From the NCBI GenBank assembly GCA_027019885.1, contig JALUWC010000496.1, forward strand, positions 1-7,133: a stretch of 7,133 bases of DNA, in the 5' to 3' direction. The translations under genes and the position numbers were made by a program. Under the pieces are notes generated by a model. It did not search any database, had not been told where the DNA came from, and saw only the letters and a program-made list of their open reading frames with translations. Of the stretch, positions 6,594 to 7,133 are shown piece after piece. Source of the stretch: Geoglobus sp. (GTDB taxonomy: Archaea > Halobacteriota > Archaeoglobi > Archaeoglobales > Archaeoglobaceae). Each line of letters begins with the position of its first letter. Within the stretch, counting starts at the first letter, position 1.

Positions 6594-6753
6594 ATGGACC
6601 TTCAAATCCACAGCTCTCACACACATACGGATTTCCGAGCATCCTGCATTTCTTGCACCTGTAAATTGTTTCCCCGCAGGAAGGACAGAGGAACGCGACA
6701 TAATTCGTACCAACAAGGTTTGCGTTGCACGTTACACACCTGTATATCTCCAC
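6592..6753 (-). CDS. Small zinc-ribbon protein with four CxxC motifs (HVO_2753-like)
   Basis: This 53-residue gene starts at GTG (6753-6751) and stops at TGA (6594-6592). Four CxxC pairs are spread along it: Cys6-Cys9, Cys23-Cys26, Cys33-Cys36 and Cys45-Cys48 (RCVTCN, LCPSCG, RCKKCR, VCESCG), enough to bind two zinc ions. It matches archaeal two-zinc-finger micro-proteins annotated as Zn-ribbon RNA-binding proteins; Haloferax HVO_2753 is a studied relative. The start choice rests on GGAGGTGAT seven bases upstream (from GGAGG). An in-frame TTG five codons earlier has no such site. It lies 4 bp after the kinase gene and 9 bp before EF-1 beta. A nucleic-acid or translation-linked role is inferred from fold and context. 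Its shortness and GTG start make it easy to miss. Confidence 0.9.
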   Translation of the reverse strand: MEIYRCVTCNANLVGTNYVAFLCPSCGETIYRCKKCRMLGNPYVCESCGFEGP

Positions 6754-6756
6754 GTC

Positions 6757-6765
6757 ATCACCTCC
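6757..6765 (-). promoter_or_regulatory. Shine-Dalgarno site of the zinc-ribbon gene
   Basis: GGAGGTGAT on the minus strand is a near-perfect ribosome site that also encodes the last codons and stop of the kinase gene (GGG AGG TGA). Its spacing to the GTG at 6753 decides that start over the upstream in-frame TTG. Confidence 0.8.
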
Positions 6766-7133
6766 CAATGACAGTAGTGCCGAAAGCTATCCCTTTCATT
6801 ATATAATCTTTTACCCTCCCCCTGCCATATCCGTTGCATATGAACATCTCTCTGCCGTACCTCTCAAGCAAAAGAGGTGCGAATCTGTCAATGCACGTCT
6901 CAAAATTGATATCCCCTGCTCTTATTCTCTCCACAACCCCCCCATCCACAACAATCCCATCAACATCCGTCACCTTGATTATCTTCTCAGCATTTATCTT
7001 CTCAGCAATCCATACTGCAACGCTGTCAGATGTGACATCCCAGCTGTGAGGGAGTTCATCATATCTTTTTAAGAGAGTATAGGGAAGTAGAATTTTAACA
7101 CCTCTGAGCTGAAAATCAAAGTCATATGGCTCA
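6758..7133 (-). CDS. mfnE: MfnE-like kinase of methanofuran biosynthesis, 5' end missing
   Basis: The frame is open from base 7132 to the TGA at 6760-6758, giving 124 C-terminal residues of a protein usually a little over 200 long; the ATG at 6973 is internal. Seen: LPHSWDVTSDSVAVWIAEK (27-45), then IIKVTDVDGIV (51-61), the amino-acid-kinase nucleotide loop also found in UMP kinases, and a C-terminal CNGYGRGRVKDYIMKG. The LPHSWDVTSDS element fits COG2054, the archaeal family that includes MfnE. MfnE phosphorylates aminomethyl-furanmethanol phosphate to the diphosphate, a step toward methanofuran, the formyl carrier of methanogens and Archaeoglobales. Another amino-acid-kinase member is possible because the N-terminal lysine/glycine motif is off-window. 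It is the first visible gene of the operon; more may lie upstream. Confidence 0.75.
   Translation of the reverse strand, partial: EPYDFDFQLRGVKILLPYTLLKRYDELPHSWDVTSDSVAVWIAEKINAEKIIKVTDVDGIVVDGGVVERIRAGDINFETCIDRFAPLLLERYGREMFICNGYGRGRVKDYIMKGIAFGTTVIGR

Larger units (their letters stand above)
3989..7133 (-). other. Six-gene operon: mfnE, zinc ribbon, EF-1 beta, MBL hydrolase, trmJ-like, AI-2E transporter
   Basis: All six genes read leftward. In transcription order the junctions are a 4 bp gap, a 9 bp gap, then overlaps of 4, 4 and 14 bp. There is no room for internal promoters outside coding sequence, so a single transcript from beyond the right edge is expected. Strong Shine-Dalgarno sites precede the zinc-ribbon, EF-1 beta and MBL genes; the last two genes lack one and likely depend on coupling. 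Confidence 0.8.

Noticed and set aside
6283..6806. Plus-strand open frames across EF-1 beta and the zinc-ribbon gene
   Set aside because: They are opposite two strongly supported genes and show no domain, ribosome site or promoter.
6971..6973. ATG as the start of the mfnE-like gene
   Set aside because: The frame runs on to the right edge and the residues encoded upstream (LPHSWDVTSDS) are family-conserved, so this Met is internal.
1..7133. CRISPR array, mobile element, tRNA or rRNA
   Set aside because: No regularly spaced repeats, transposase motifs, tRNA-like cloverleaf or rRNA segments were seen; nearly every base is accounted for by protein-coding genes.

Overview
The window looks like ordinary, very gene-dense archaeal chromosome. 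An archaeal EF-1 beta, a MfnE-type methanofuran kinase, a PIN-ATPase-KH protein, a Nog1-like GTPase without the eukaryotic tail, archaeal TATA boxes and heavy use of AGA/AGG (Arg) and ATA (Ile) all point to a euryarchaeon. Methanofuran synthesis, the codon style and the moderate GC content best fit Archaeoglobales (Archaeoglobus, Ferroglobus or Geoglobus). That placement is inference; no rRNA is present to confirm it.

Layout. From the left edge to 2073 (+ strand) lie the 3' part of a PIN-ATPase-KH protein and, overlapping its stop by one base, a presenilin-type intramembrane aspartyl protease. Pointing toward them is a Nog1-like GTPase (2023-2973, -), whose 3' end overlaps the protease gene by 51 bp. 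The only real intergenic space (2974-3094) is a divergent promoter: an apparently leaderless one for the GTPase, and a TATA box with a strong Shine-Dalgarno site for a winged-helix/CBS regulator (3095-3997, +).

From the right edge back to 3989 runs a tightly packed six-gene minus-strand array: mfnE-like kinase, a 53-residue four-CxxC zinc-ribbon protein with a GTG start, EF-1 beta, a metallo-beta-lactamase-fold hydrolase, a TrmJ-like SPOUT RNA methyltransferase and an AI-2E/PerM-family membrane protein. Its junctions are 4 bp and 9 bp gaps followed by overlaps of 4, 4 and 14 bp, so it is almost certainly one transcript. Its last gene overlaps the end of the CBS regulator gene by 9 bp.

How the genes fit together. 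The operon mixes translation functions (EF-1 beta, zinc ribbon, probable tRNA methyltransferase) with C1-cofactor synthesis (MfnE) and two poorly assigned genes. The PIN-ATPase and protease pair is probably translationally coupled. I saw no mobile element, CRISPR array, tRNA or rRNA. No wholly new system is evident; the leads are the small zinc-ribbon gene, the coupled ATPase-protease pair, two tail-to-tail coding overlaps, and motif variants in the protease and the GTPase.
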